A stretch of DNA of 64,000 nt, taken from assembly GCF_003319105.1 (NCBI RefSeq), contig NZ_QOHH01000010.1:1-64000 (forward strand), read 5' to 3'. The position numbers and the translations under genes were made by a program. Shown here piece after piece: positions 53,041-61,552 of this stretch. The first letter of the stretch is position 1, and every line of letters starts with the position of its first letter. This DNA comes from Blastococcus sp. TF02-09. Lineage in GTDB: Bacteria; Actinomycetota; Actinomycetes; Mycobacteriales; Geodermatophilaceae. The notes beneath the pieces were generated by a model. The model searched no databases, was not told the origin of the DNA, and was given only the letters and a program-made list of their open reading frames with translations.

Positions 53041-53765
53041 TCAGTCTGCCGCCGGCTCCAGCAGGTCGCCGACCCGGACCGTCCCGGGCTCGACCACGGC
53101 GGCGCGGACGGCGAGGAACCCGTCCCGCTCGCGGTGGATGGTCTTGAGCACCGAGGTGTCGCGCCCGATGCCGCCGGACTGGGGGCGGGTGTCATGACGC
53201 AGCGGGCGATGGGGGCGCCGACGCGGACCCCGGCCGCCCCGAGGACGGCGTCGCGGCCCCGGAGCGCGTCCTCCCCCGCGCCGTCGAGCAGCACGTTGGC
53301 CCGGAAGCGCCGGCGGTCCCAGCGGCCCAGCGTGCCCGTGGACACCAGCGACACGCGGATGCGGGGGCTGTCGTGGAACGGGCCGGTCGCGCCCTGCCAC
53401 TGCTGCCACTCGACCGGCCCGTCGGGCTGCTCGTCGCCCGGGTCCTCGTAGGTGGGCGCGGCGCCCTCGTTGGCCGTGGCGGCCCGCAGCTCCACCCGCC
53501 GACCGAGCCAGTCGGAGAGGACGCCGTCGTCGGCCGTGACGGACCCGTCCGGCAGCACGACCTCGACCCCTCCGTCGTCGCGGACCCGCGCCGCGGCGAA
53601 CAGCAGCTCGGGCTCGCGACGGGCAGTCAGCCCGAGTCCGGTGTCCCGGTCGAACAGCGCCCAGCCCCGGTCGTGGGGGATGCCGAGCGGCCCGAGCCAG
53701 GCCTCGGTCAGCCGCTCCCCCTGCAGCGACTTCACCGGGTAGCGCCACAGCTCGAGCACGCGCAC
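53041..53765 (-). pseudogene. MOSC domain protein (mARC/YiiM-like), one-base deletion near the C terminus
   Basis: From GTG 53765 the protein reads RVLELWRYPVKSLQGE (MOSC N-terminal barrel) and continues normally through FRANVLLDG and GAPIARCVMT (about residue 190; the Cys is the expected molybdenum-cofactor ligand). At about 53190 one base is missing, throwing the frame out. Restoring it gives TTRPQSGGIGRDTSVLKTIHRERDGFLAVRA and a stop at 53041, a normal 241-residue MOSC protein. Without repair the frame runs on through the next gene to 52779. Either a real loss-of-function mutation or a sequencing error in the G-rich run. Confidence 0.8.
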
Positions 53766-53766
53766 G

Positions 53767-54684
53767 TCAGCTCCCGGGGGTCCAGGCGAGGGTCCAGCTG
53801 CCGGCCCACGTCTCCCCGGGCTCCAGGACGACGAGGTCCACGCCGTCGGCCAGGGCGTTGGGCGGGCAGGTCATCGGCTCGACGGCCAGGCTGCGCCGCC
53901 GCTGGCCGGCCGGCAGGGTCTCGCCGCTGTAGACCTGGAGCCAGGGCCACGCCGCGTCGACGGCGAGCTCGAGCTCTCCGGCCGCGCCGCGCAGCCACAC
54001 CCGGGCCCATCCGTCGTCGTCGCGCACCAGGTCGGTGAGCGGGACGTCCAGCGCGCGGTCCCCGATCCGGCCGACGGCGCCGTCGAAGGGGCGCGTTCCG
54101 CCGCTGGGCAGGCCGCCGTCGACGAGCAGCTCGGTGCGGGCGGGCACGTGCAGCTCGGCGTCCCCGATCCCGCCGTCGGTGTCGGCGCCGACGGACAGGT
54201 ACGGGTGGAACCCCGCGCCCAGGGGCGCACGGCGGTCGCCGTCGTTGCGCACCCGGAGCGTGGTGGTCAGCCGGTCGGCGGTCAGCGCGAGGTCGACCGC
54301 GGCGGCGAGCCGGAACGGGTAGCCGGGCCGGGGCAGGACCGTCGTCCCCACCGTGGCGGTGTCAGCGGTCGCGGCGAGCACCGACCAGGGCTGCCAGCCG
54401 ACGAGGCCGTGGGCCGCGTTCGGCGAGGCGGGCGAGGCGACCTCCAGCTGCAGCTGCTCGCCCTCCCACGTCCACCGGCCGTCGCGGAGCCGGTTGGGCC
54501 ACGGCAGAAGGACCGCGCCGCGACGCCCGGGGAAGGTGCCGCCCGCCGGGTAGCCGTCGAGCACCTCCCAGCCCGCGACGGTCAGCCGCCGCAGCGCCCC
54601 GCCGCGCAGGTCGACGGCGAGCGAGGCCTCGCCCGCGGTCAGCTGCGCCTCGCGGGGCTCGGCCGGCGGCCAGATGTCGGGCAT
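53767..54684 (-). CDS. aldose 1-epimerase family protein
   Basis: The 305-residue beta-sandwich sugar mutarotase has VLLPWPNRLRDGRWTW, NAAHGLVGWQPW (catalytic His), FHPYLSVGADTDGG (second catalytic His in GAGFHPY) and AVEPMTCPPNALADG (catalytic Glu). These match the GalM-like family of actinobacteria; the sugar is unknown. ATG 54684 is the natural start, with a weak ribosome site. It is the first gene of the minus-strand operon that runs to the NhaA fusion; its stop is one base before the MOSC start. Confidence 0.9.
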   Translation of the reverse strand: MPDIWPPAEPREAQLTAGEASLAVDLRGGALRRLTVAGWEVLDGYPAGGTFPGRRGAVLLPWPNRLRDGRWTWEGEQLQLEVASPASPNAAHGLVGWQPWSVLAATADTATVGTTVLPRPGYPFRLAAAVDLALTADRLTTTLRVRNDGDRRAPLGAGFHPYLSVGADTDGGIGDAELHVPARTELLVDGGLPSGGTRPFDGAVGRIGDRALDVPLTDLVRDDDGWARVWLRGAAGELELAVDAAWPWLQVYSGETLPAGQRRRSLAVEPMTCPPNALADGVDLVVLEPGETWAGSWTLAWTPGS

Positions 54685-54749
54685 GGCGCTCAGCTCACCA
54701 CATCCGGGCCGCCGGCCGGGCGGGTGCCCCGCCGGCGACGTCGGTGGGG

Positions 54750-55817
54750 TCAGGGGGTGTAGGTGACGCCCTCGGCGATGGCCAGGACGTCGTCCTGGGT
54801 GAACTCCTCGGGCGTCTGCACCGTGCACAGCGTGCCGTCGGGCAGCTCCCACGCGACCATCCAGAACCGCATCTCGGCGTCCACGTAGTCGTGCGCGTGC
54901 ACCACCTGGGCCGGCCGGTCGCCGACCGTGGTGGAGACCACCGGGTCGATCGCGGTGACCGAGGCGATCCGGCCCTCCACCGAGCCGTTGTCCATCTCGT
55001 GGTCTCCGGCCGGCGCCTCCGGCATGCACTGGACGGCGAGGGTGCGCGTGGGGTCGTCGTCGCTGGCGACGCCGACGTACCCGCTGCTCTCGTGCCAGTC
55101 GACGACCGACCAGCCGGCCGGTGCGAGCCCGACCTGGAGGTTGATCGGCTGCGGGCGGTCGACCAGCGACTCCCCCACCGCGACCAGCGCGGCCACGTCG
55201 CCGTGGGCGCCGTCGCCGGCCAGGCTCACCCACTGGCCCGGCGCGCGCTGCCAGGTGAGCGAGGCGGACGGGAGGTCGTCGAAGCAGACGTTGGCGACGG
55301 TGCAGAGCTCCGGTGTGACGGCGGTGGTCCAGCGCGCCTCGGCGCCGGCGACGGCCACCGTCCCGCTGGCCGTCAGGTCCGGCTCGTCCGCCGGGGCAGG
55401 CTCGGCCGGCGACAGGTAGATGGAGAAGCCGGTGCCGTCCGCGTGGGTGTAGCCCGCGACCGCCTCCGGATCGCCGGCCGACCCGGAGAAGCTGGGGGTC
55501 ATCCCGGCGGGCACGGGGTCCAGGGAGAGCGGAAAGGTGACCTCGTCGACGGCCACGAGCGTCATGCCGCCCGGCTCCTCCGGTGCGGCACCGGCGTCGG
55601 GACCGGTGACCGCCACGGCGCCGGCCCAGGCGGCGGCCGCCGTCGCCACCGCGACACCCGTCCGCAGGGCGGCGGTCCGGCCGAGACGGAGACCGCGCCG
55701 AGGCTCAACGGGGCCCTCGATGCCGGCCAGCAGGACGGCGCGCGCCGCCGAGCGTGCGGCGGGGGAGAGTGGCGCGGCCTCCGGGCCGACGTCGCGGAGC
55801 AGCTGCAGGTCGTTCAT
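54750..55817 (-). CDS. sigma-factor-linked membrane protein (CU044_5270-like, putative anti-sigma)
   Basis: The 355-residue protein has a short cytoplasmic head (NDLQLLRDVGPEAAPLSPAARSAARAVLLAGI), one membrane helix at about 50-72 (AALRTGVAVATAAAAWAGAVAV) and a 280-residue extracytoplasmic domain without known motif but with three Cys that could form disulfides. The head resembles CU044_5270 family proteins found after ECF sigma factors. Its ATG overlaps the sigma gene stop by 4 bases (ATGA). It is probably the anti-sigma or a sensor for that sigma factor; no HxxxCxxC zinc anti-sigma motif is present. Confidence 0.75.
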   Translation of the reverse strand: MNDLQLLRDVGPEAAPLSPAARSAARAVLLAGIEGPVEPRRGLRLGRTAALRTGVAVATAAAAWAGAVAVTGPDAGAAPEEPGGMTLVAVDEVTFPLSLDPVPAGMTPSFSGSAGDPEAVAGYTHADGTGFSIYLSPAEPAPADEPDLTASGTVAVAGAEARWTTAVTPELCTVANVCFDDLPSASLTWQRAPGQWVSLAGDGAHGDVAALVAVGESLVDRPQPINLQVGLAPAGWSVVDWHESSGYVGVASDDDPTRTLAVQCMPEAPAGDHEMDNGSVEGRIASVTAIDPVVSTTVGDRPAQVVHAHDYVDAEMRFWMVAWELPDGTLCTVQTPEEFTQDDVLAIAEGVTYTP

Positions 55818-56503
55818 CGGTCGTCCTCCTCGGAGGTGGGGTCGAACGGGGAGACGTCGCCGAGCGCGGCGCGGGTCTGCCGGCGTGCGCGGTGGAGGCG
55901 GGACCGGACGGTGCCCACGGGGACGTCGAGGACGGCGGCGATCTCGCCGTAGCCGAGCTGCCCCCAGGCCAGGAGCAGCAGCGCGTCGCGGTCCCCGGGC
56001 TTCAGCCGGGCCAGGGCCGCGGCCAGCGGTCCGCGCAACGCCTGGGCGGCGAGCCGGTCACCGGAGTCGGCCGGATCGTCGCCGTGCTCCTCCGGGCGTC
56101 CCGCCGCCCTGGCCAGGGCCCGGTAGCGGCGTCGCTCGCTGCGCTGGTGGCCGTGCACGACGTGGGTCGCGATGCCCAGGAGCCAGGGCCGCACCTCCAG
56201 GTGCTCGGGCCGGTAGGCGCCCCGCCGGCGGAACGCCACCAGGAAGGTCTCGCTGAGCAGGTCGTCGGCGAGCTCGCCCACCCGCCGGCCGAGGTAGCGG
56301 TGCACCGACGTGGCGTGCCGGTCGAACAGTGCGGCGAACTGGGCCGGGTCGTCGATCGAGCGGGCCACCAGCTCGCTGTCGGACGGCGCGCTGTCCGGGA
56401 GGGCGCGCAGCCGTGGGGGGTCGCCGGGTGGGTCGGCGGACCGGTGCACCGCCGTGGAGGTCACGGCTGGTGATGATGCGGCCGCAAGAGGTGAGGTGGT
56501 CAC
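55814..56503 (-). CDS. ECF RNA polymerase sigma factor
   Basis: The 229-residue sigma-70 family protein has region 2 (FAALFDRHATSVHRYLGRRVGELADDLLSETFLVAFRRRGAYRP with the DDL-SETFLVA core and WLLGIATHVV) and region 4 (LARLKPGDRDALLLLAWGQLGYGEIAAVLDVPVGTVRSRLHRARR). It should direct transcription of a small stress regulon. GTG 56503 has AAGGGG upstream. It is coupled to a downstream membrane protein. Divergent to the Baeyer-Villiger/P450 operon with 157 bases between, a region holding two GAACC-GGTTC dyads. Confidence 0.93.
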   Translation of the reverse strand: MTTSPLAAASSPAVTSTAVHRSADPPGDPPRLRALPDSAPSDSELVARSIDDPAQFAALFDRHATSVHRYLGRRVGELADDLLSETFLVAFRRRGAYRPEHLEVRPWLLGIATHVVHGHQRSERRRYRALARAAGRPEEHGDDPADSGDRLAAQALRGPLAAALARLKPGDRDALLLLAWGQLGYGEIAAVLDVPVGTVRSRLHRARRQTRAALGDVSPFDPTSEEDDR

Positions 56504-56526
56504 ACCCCTTCATGTCCGGAGCGGCG

Positions 56527-56563
56527 GAACCGGTTCACGACCGAGCAAAACAGAACCGGGTTC
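56527..56563. promoter_or_regulatory. two GAACC-GGTTC dyads between sigma and monooxygenase genes
   Basis: GAACCGGTTC (56527-56536) and GAACC-g-GGTTC (56553-56563) are perfect dyads with centres about 26.5 bp apart, flanked by an unusually A-rich stretch (CAAAACAG at 56545-56552). The pair looks like a two-site operator for a repressor controlling one or both divergent units. GAACC is also the usual -35 element of ECF promoters, so part of it may be a sigma promoter. Confidence 0.5.
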
Positions 56564-56660
56564 GACATTTGTGGTCCACATCGCACCGCCGGCCCGCTCG
56601 GCTGTGAGAGTCTTCCGGCACTGTGGCGCGGAGCACAGCCGGATGAGGAGAACGCGAGCG

Positions 56661-58487
56661 ATGACGACCTCCACCCGTGGGCCGGTGCGCCCGGACGGCA
56701 CGCCGATCGACAAGGACGCCGTCCGCCGCAAGTACCTCGCCGAGCGGGACAAGCGCCTCCGCGCCGACGGCAACGAGCAGTACGTGCGGCTCACCGGCGA
56801 GCTGGCCGGCTACCTCACCGACCCGTACACGCCGCGGGTCGAGCGCGCGCCCAAGACCGACCACGTGACGGTGGCCTTCATCGGCGGGGGCTTCGCCGGC
56901 CTGGTCACCGGGGCCCGCCTCAAGGAGGCCGGCGTGCACGACGTGCGGATCGTGGAGAAGGGCGGGGACTTCGGCGGCACCTGGTACTGGAACCGCTACC
57001 CGGGTGCGCAGTGCGACACGGCGTCGCTGATCTACATGCCGCTCCTCGAGGAGACCGGCCACATGCCGACCGAGAAGTACGCGCACGCGCCGGAGATCCT
57101 CGAGCACTGCCAGCGCATCGGGAAGCACTACGGCCTCTACGACGACGCGCTGTTCTCCACCGAGGTCACCGACGTCCGCTGGGACGAGGCCGGGGCGCGC
57201 TGGCTGGTGCGCACCGACCGCGGCGACGCCTTCACCGCGCAGTTCCTCGCCATGGGCACCGGCCCGCTGCACGTGCCCAAGCTCCCCGGCATCCCGGGGA
57301 TCCGCGACTTCCGGGGCCACAGCTTCCACACCAGCCGGTGGGACTACGCCTACACCGGCGGGGACCCGTCGGGGGCGCCGCTGGACGGGCTGGCCGACAA
57401 GCGGGTCGCGATCATCGGTACCGGGGCCACGTCGGTGCAGGCGGTACCGCACCTGGCCGGCGCGTGCGCGGAGCTCTACGTCTTCCAGCGCACGCCGTCC
57501 TCGGTCGACGTCCGCGCCAACGCCCCGCTGGACCCCGAGTGGTTCGCCTCCATCGCCACCCCGGGCTGGCAGCGGCGGTGGCTGGAGAACTTCACCGCCA
57601 CCCAGACCGGCGCCGGCGACGGCGAGGACCTGGTGATGGACGGCTGGACCGACCTGGCCCGCCGGATGCGCGAGCGCGTGCTGTCGCTGCCGCCCGAGCA
57701 GCAGACCCTCGCCGGCATGCAGGCCGCCATGGAAGACGCCGACGTCGAGAAGATGGAGGAGATCCGCGCCCGGGTCGACGCCGTCGTGACCGATCCGGCC
57801 ACCGCCGAGGGGCTCAAGGCCTGGTACCGGCAGCTGTGCAAGCGGCCGTGCTTCCACGACGAGTACCTCGACGCCTACAACCGGCCCGGGACGCACCTGG
57901 TGCACACCGACGGCAAGGGCGTCGAGCGGATCACCGAGACCGCCGTCGTCGCCAACGGCCGCGCCTACGAGGTCGACTGCATCATCTACGCGTCGGGCTT
58001 CGAGGTGGGCACCGAGTACACCCGCCGCGCCGGCTATGACGTGACCGGCCGGGACGGCGTCCGGCTGTCCGAGCGCTGGGCCGACGGCATGCGCACCCTG
58101 CACGGCACCCACGTGCACGGCTTCCCGAACCTGTTCGTGGTCCAGCCCACCCAGGGCGCCAACCTGATCAGCAACGTGCCGCACAACCTCACCGAGTCCG
58201 GCCGCACCATCGCCGCGATCGTGCGGCACGCCCTGGACACCGGCGCGGCCGAGGTCGAGGTGACCGCCGAGGCGGAGCAGGCCTGGGTCGACCTGCTGCT
58301 CACCCATCCCGGCCGGGGGGTGATCGGCTCGCCCGACTGCACCCCCGGCTACTACAACAACGAGGGCCAGGACGCCGGCCTGCGGGCGAAGCTCACCGTC
58401 GGGTACCCGGCCGGGGCGGCCGCGTACTTCACCTACCTGGAGGGCTGGCGGTCCTCCGGCGAGTTCGAGGGGCTGATGTTCCGGTGA
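56661..58487 (+). CDS. flavin monooxygenase, Baeyer-Villiger type
   Basis: The 608-residue protein has two Rossmann dinucleotide motifs, FIGGGFAGL and IGTGATSVQA, and the Baeyer-Villiger fingerprint FxGxxxHxxxW as FRGHSFHTSRW (about residues 217-227). It binds FAD and NADPH and inserts oxygen next to a ketone, giving an ester or lactone. The N-terminal extension of about 60 residues resembles large BVMOs active on cyclic ketones and steroids. ATG 56661 follows GATGAGGAG. The P450 gene overlaps its stop by 4 bases, so the two form one pathway. Confidence 0.92.
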   Translation: MTTSTRGPVRPDGTPIDKDAVRRKYLAERDKRLRADGNEQYVRLTGELAGYLTDPYTPRVERAPKTDHVTVAFIGGGFAGLVTGARLKEAGVHDVRIVEKGGDFGGTWYWNRYPGAQCDTASLIYMPLLEETGHMPTEKYAHAPEILEHCQRIGKHYGLYDDALFSTEVTDVRWDEAGARWLVRTDRGDAFTAQFLAMGTGPLHVPKLPGIPGIRDFRGHSFHTSRWDYAYTGGDPSGAPLDGLADKRVAIIGTGATSVQAVPHLAGACAELYVFQRTPSSVDVRANAPLDPEWFASIATPGWQRRWLENFTATQTGAGDGEDLVMDGWTDLARRMRERVLSLPPEQQTLAGMQAAMEDADVEKMEEIRARVDAVVTDPATAEGLKAWYRQLCKRPCFHDEYLDAYNRPGTHLVHTDGKGVERITETAVVANGRAYEVDCIIYASGFEVGTEYTRRAGYDVTGRDGVRLSERWADGMRTLHGTHVHGFPNLFVVQPTQGANLISNVPHNLTESGRTIAAIVRHALDTGAAEVEVTAEAEQAWVDLLLTHPGRGVIGSPDCTPGYYNNEGQDAGLRAKLTVGYPAGAAAYFTYLEGWRSSGEFEGLMFR

Positions 58488-59686
58488 CCGATCTCGAGGA
58501 CCTGGTCCGCAACATCGACGTCGTCGACCCGTACCCGCTGTGGCAGCAGCTGCTCGACGGCGGCCCGATCATCGCGCCCGACGAGTCGTTCGCCCTGCTG
58601 ACCTCGCACGCCCACTGCGACGCGGTGCTGCGCTCGCCCCTGGTCAGCGTGGACCGGAACAACTCCACCCAGTGGCAGGAGCTCGTGGCCACGCTGTCGC
58701 CCGAGGAGCGGGAGCGCCAGGAGCGGCAGCGCAGCTTCCTGTTCCTCGACCCGCCGGACCACACCCGCCTGCGTCGCCTGGTGAGCAAGGCGTTCACGCC
58801 GCGGACCGTCGCCGAGCTGACGCCGTTCGCGGAGAAGCTCACCGAGGAGCTGCTGGACGCCGCCGTCGCGCGCGGCCGGCTCGAGGTGGTGGGCGACCTC
58901 GCCTACCCGCTGCCGGTCACCGTGATCAGCCGGATGCTCGGCGTCCCGGAGGAGGACCACCGGCGGTTCTCCGCCTGGTCGGACGTGCTGGCCAAGAGCC
59001 TCGACGACGGGCCGGCGATCGACGACACCGAGGAGTCCCGGGCCCGGCGGCACGCCGTCGACGAGTTCCGCGGCTACTTCACCGAGCTGTGCGCGCAGCG
59101 CCGCGCCGATCCGCGGGACGACCTGCTCAGCGCGCTGGTGCAGATCGAGCACGAGGGCGACCGGCTCTCGACCGACGAGCTGTTGAGCACCGCGCAGCTG
59201 CTGCTGGTCGCCGGCCACGAGACGACGGTGAACCTGATCGCCAACGGCACGCTCGCCCTGCTCCGGGACGACGACCTGCGGGCCCAGGTGGCGACCGACC
59301 CGGGATGCGCCGCCGGCGTCGTGGAGGAGGTGCTCCGCCTCGACCCGCCGGTGCAGATGACCGGGCGGATCGCCCGCGAGGACCTGGAGGTCCCGGGTGG
59401 CCGCGTGCGCGCCGGTGGTCGCGTGGTGCTGCTCATCGCCGCCGCGGGCCGGGACCCCGAGCAGCACCCGGACCCCCTGCGCCTGGACCCGACCCGCACC
59501 AGCCCGCACCTGGCGTTCAGCATCGGCTCCCACTACTGCCTGGGCGCGCCGCTGGCCCGGCTCGAGGGGCGGATCGCGCTGCAGGCGCTCGCGCGGCGCC
59601 TGGCCGGCGCGCGGTTGGGCGAGCTGACCTACAAGCCGAACCGCATCCTGCGCGGCCCGGCCCGGCTCGAGGTCCTGCTCCCCTGA
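58484..59686 (+). CDS. cytochrome P450
   Basis: The 400-residue soluble bacterial P450 has AGHETT in the I helix (243-248), ExxR in the K helix (E282-R285) and the heme-binding loop FSIGSHYCLG with Cys352. The size is typical of class I enzymes requiring ferredoxin; no ferredoxin gene is nearby. GTG 58484 overlaps the BVMO stop (GTGA). Together they could hydroxylate then ring-expand a cyclic substrate such as a terpenoid or steroid. Not enough sequence context exists to name the CYP family. Confidence 0.94.
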   Translation: MTDLEDLVRNIDVVDPYPLWQQLLDGGPIIAPDESFALLTSHAHCDAVLRSPLVSVDRNNSTQWQELVATLSPEERERQERQRSFLFLDPPDHTRLRRLVSKAFTPRTVAELTPFAEKLTEELLDAAVARGRLEVVGDLAYPLPVTVISRMLGVPEEDHRRFSAWSDVLAKSLDDGPAIDDTEESRARRHAVDEFRGYFTELCAQRRADPRDDLLSALVQIEHEGDRLSTDELLSTAQLLLVAGHETTVNLIANGTLALLRDDDLRAQVATDPGCAAGVVEEVLRLDPPVQMTGRIAREDLEVPGGRVRAGGRVVLLIAAAGRDPEQHPDPLRLDPTRTSPHLAFSIGSHYCLGAPLARLEGRIALQALARRLAGARLGELTYKPNRILRGPARLEVLLP

Positions 59687-59699
59687 CCCGTCGGGCCCC

Positions 59700-59758
59700 G
59701 CGAACCATGCGAACTCGTGGTCATCCGTCGCTGATGGCCACGAGTTCGCATGGTTCGC
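59700..59758. terminator. 26-bp inverted repeat between convergent genes
   Basis: Arms 59700-59725 and 59733-59758 pair over 26 bp with a single G-T pair and a 7-nt loop. The left arm includes GAACCATGCGAACTCGTGG. It lies between the P450 stop and the stop of the convergent GNAT gene, so it may act as a bidirectional terminator. The moderate GC content and exactness suggest a dispersed repeat rather than a simple terminator. Confidence 0.65.
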
Positions 59759-59777
59759 CGCCGTGGGGTGCGCGCCG

Positions 59778-60236
59778 CTAGACCAGCGTGCGCTCGAAGA
59801 ACAGCGAGTCGGCCGCCTTCGGATCGCCCGCGTACCCGCCGAACGCTGCGATCGGGGAGTAGCCGCCGGACTCGTACAGGCCGATCGCGGCGCGCTGCAG
59901 CGGCCCGGTCTCGAGCCGCAGCGTCGTCCAGCCCCGGGTGCGGGCCGCCTCCTCCAGCGCGCGCAGCACCGCCCGGCTGACCCCCCGCCGGCGCGCGGCG
60001 GGGACGACGTACATCCGCTTCACCTCGGCCGCGCCGTCGTCCAGGGCGCGCAGGGCGCCGCAGCCCAGCGGCGTGCCGTCGTCGTCCCGCGCCACCAGGA
60101 CCACGGAGATGTCGGCCGCCGACGGCGGGCGCCCGGGCTCGGTCTTGCCGCCGTACAGCTCGATGATCTCGGCCTGCTGGTCGCCGGCGAGCTGCTGCAC
60201 CACCGGGTGGTCCCAGGCCGCCGGCTCGATCCGCAC
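59778..60236 (-). CDS. GNAT family N-acetyltransferase
   Basis: The 152-residue acetyltransferase has motif A MYVVPAARRRGVSRAVLRALEEAA, which carries the acetyl-CoA pyrophosphate loop (R/Q-x2-G-x-S/A), and the later TTLRLETGPLQRAAIGLYESGGY. The substrate is unknown; motif order matches small actinobacterial GNATs. GTG 60236 is the natural start. It is divergent from an acyl-CoA dehydrogenase gene with 61 bases between. Confidence 0.87.
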   Translation of the reverse strand: MRIEPAAWDHPVVQQLAGDQQAEIIELYGGKTEPGRPPSAADISVVLVARDDDGTPLGCGALRALDDGAAEVKRMYVVPAARRRGVSRAVLRALEEAARTRGWTTLRLETGPLQRAAIGLYESGGYSPIAAFGGYAGDPKAADSLFFERTLV

Positions 60237-60297
60237 GCGCCCATCCTGGCCGACCCGGAGAGGTAGCGTCCGCGGGGACCGTCCATGGAGGAGCGCC

Positions 60298-61461
60298 GTG
60301 CCCGTCGACCGCGACCTGCCCACCCCCGAGGCCGAGGACCTGCTCGCCCTCACCCGCGAGATCGCCGACGCGGAATTGGCCCCCAAGGCGGCGGCCGACG
60401 AGCGCGAGGAGCGCTTCCCCCGCGAGGTGTTCCGGCTGCTGGGCGAGGCGGGCCTGATGGGGCTGCCGTTCGGTGAGGAGGTCGGCGGCGGGGGCCAGCC
60501 CTACGAGGTCTACCTGCAGGTGGTCGAGGAGCTCGCCGCCCGCTGGGCCAGCGTGGCGCTGGGCGTCAGCGTGCACACCCTGGCCTGCTTCCCCATCGAC
60601 CGGTTCGGCACCGACACCCAGCGCCGCGAGCTGCTGCCGGACATGGTGGGCGGGCAGCTGCTCGGCGCCTACTGCCTGTCGGAGGCGCACGCGGGCTCCG
60701 ACGCCTCGGCGCTGCGGGCCAGCGCCCGGGCCACCGACGACGGGTGGACGGCGACGGGCGAGAAGGCGTGGGTCACCCACGGCGGCCACGCCGACTTCTA
60801 CTCGACCTTCCTGCGCACCCCCGACGACGGCGAACGGGCCATCTCCTGCTTCCACCTCACCCCGGAGCTGCCCGGCTTCAGCGCGGCTCCGCCCGAGCAG
60901 AAGATGGGCCTGACCGGCTCCACGACCGCCGCGATCCGGCTCGACGGCGTCCCCGTCCCCGCCGACCGGCTCGTCGGCGAGCGCGGCCGCGGCATGCAGA
61001 TCGCGCTGGCGGCGCTGGACTCCGGCCGGCTGGGCGTCAGCGCCGTCGCCGTGGGGCTGGCGCAGTCCGCGCTGGACCTCGCCGTCGGCTACGCCGTGGA
61101 GCGGGAGGCCTTCGGGCGGCCGATCGCCCAGCACCAGGGCGTGTCGTTCCTGCTGGCCGACATGGCCGCCGCCGTCGAGTCGGCGCGGGCCACCTACCTG
61201 GTCGCGGCGCGCCGCAAGGACGCCGGCAAGCCGTACTCCCGGCAGGCCAGCATCGCCAAGCTGATCGCCACCGACGCCGCCATGAAGGTGACCACCGACG
61301 CCGTCCAGGTGCTCGGCGGGGCCGGCTACACCCGCGACCACCCGGCGGAGCGGTACATGCGCGAGGCCAAGGTGATGCAGATCTTCGAGGGCACCAACCA
61401 GATCCAGCGGATGGTCATCGGCCGCTCGCTCACCGCGGACGTGGTCCCGCCCGCCGGGTGA
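60298..61461 (+). CDS. acyl-CoA dehydrogenase
   Basis: The 387-residue FAD enzyme introduces a double bond into acyl-CoA. It has the FAD/substrate motif AYCLSEAHAGSDASALRASA, KAWVTHGGHADFY and the C-terminal GYTRDHPAERYMREAKVMQIFEGTNQIQRMVIGR with catalytic Glu in FEGT. It is closest in pattern to short/branched-chain dehydrogenases. GTG 60298 has GGAGGAG upstream. The acetoacetyl-CoA synthetase gene follows about 600 bases later on the same strand, suggesting short-chain acyl-CoA or leucine/ketone-body metabolism. Confidence 0.93.
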   Translation: MPVDRDLPTPEAEDLLALTREIADAELAPKAAADEREERFPREVFRLLGEAGLMGLPFGEEVGGGGQPYEVYLQVVEELAARWASVALGVSVHTLACFPIDRFGTDTQRRELLPDMVGGQLLGAYCLSEAHAGSDASALRASARATDDGWTATGEKAWVTHGGHADFYSTFLRTPDDGERAISCFHLTPELPGFSAAPPEQKMGLTGSTTAAIRLDGVPVPADRLVGERGRGMQIALAALDSGRLGVSAVAVGLAQSALDLAVGYAVEREAFGRPIAQHQGVSFLLADMAAAVESARATYLVAARRKDAGKPYSRQASIAKLIATDAAMKVTTDAVQVLGGAGYTRDHPAERYMREAKVMQIFEGTNQIQRMVIGRSLTADVVPPAG

Positions 61462-61468
61462 CCGGGAC

Positions 61469-61497
61469 GGTTCCACGTGGAACCCACCGATCGGTGG
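61469..61497. promoter_or_regulatory. two overlapping perfect palindromes downstream of acyl-CoA dehydrogenase gene (site 2)
   Basis: GGTTCCACGTGGAACC (61469-61484) and CCACCGATCGGTGG (61484-61497) share one base and are each perfectly symmetric. The first contains the same 14-mer as 52799-52812. The second is represented there only partly. Placement is 56-84 bases before the DUF1707 gene start, consistent with an operator for that gene. Confidence 0.6.
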
Positions 61498-61552
61498 ACG
61501 ACGGCGGCGCCGCGCGGTCCGATGCTGGGAGGCACCGTCCCCGGAGGGCCCC

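Noticed and set aside
61469-61484. Confident parS annotation
   Set aside because: Only 12 of 16 positions match the parS consensus and no parAB, dnaA or oriC genes are near; reported as an unidentified palindrome.
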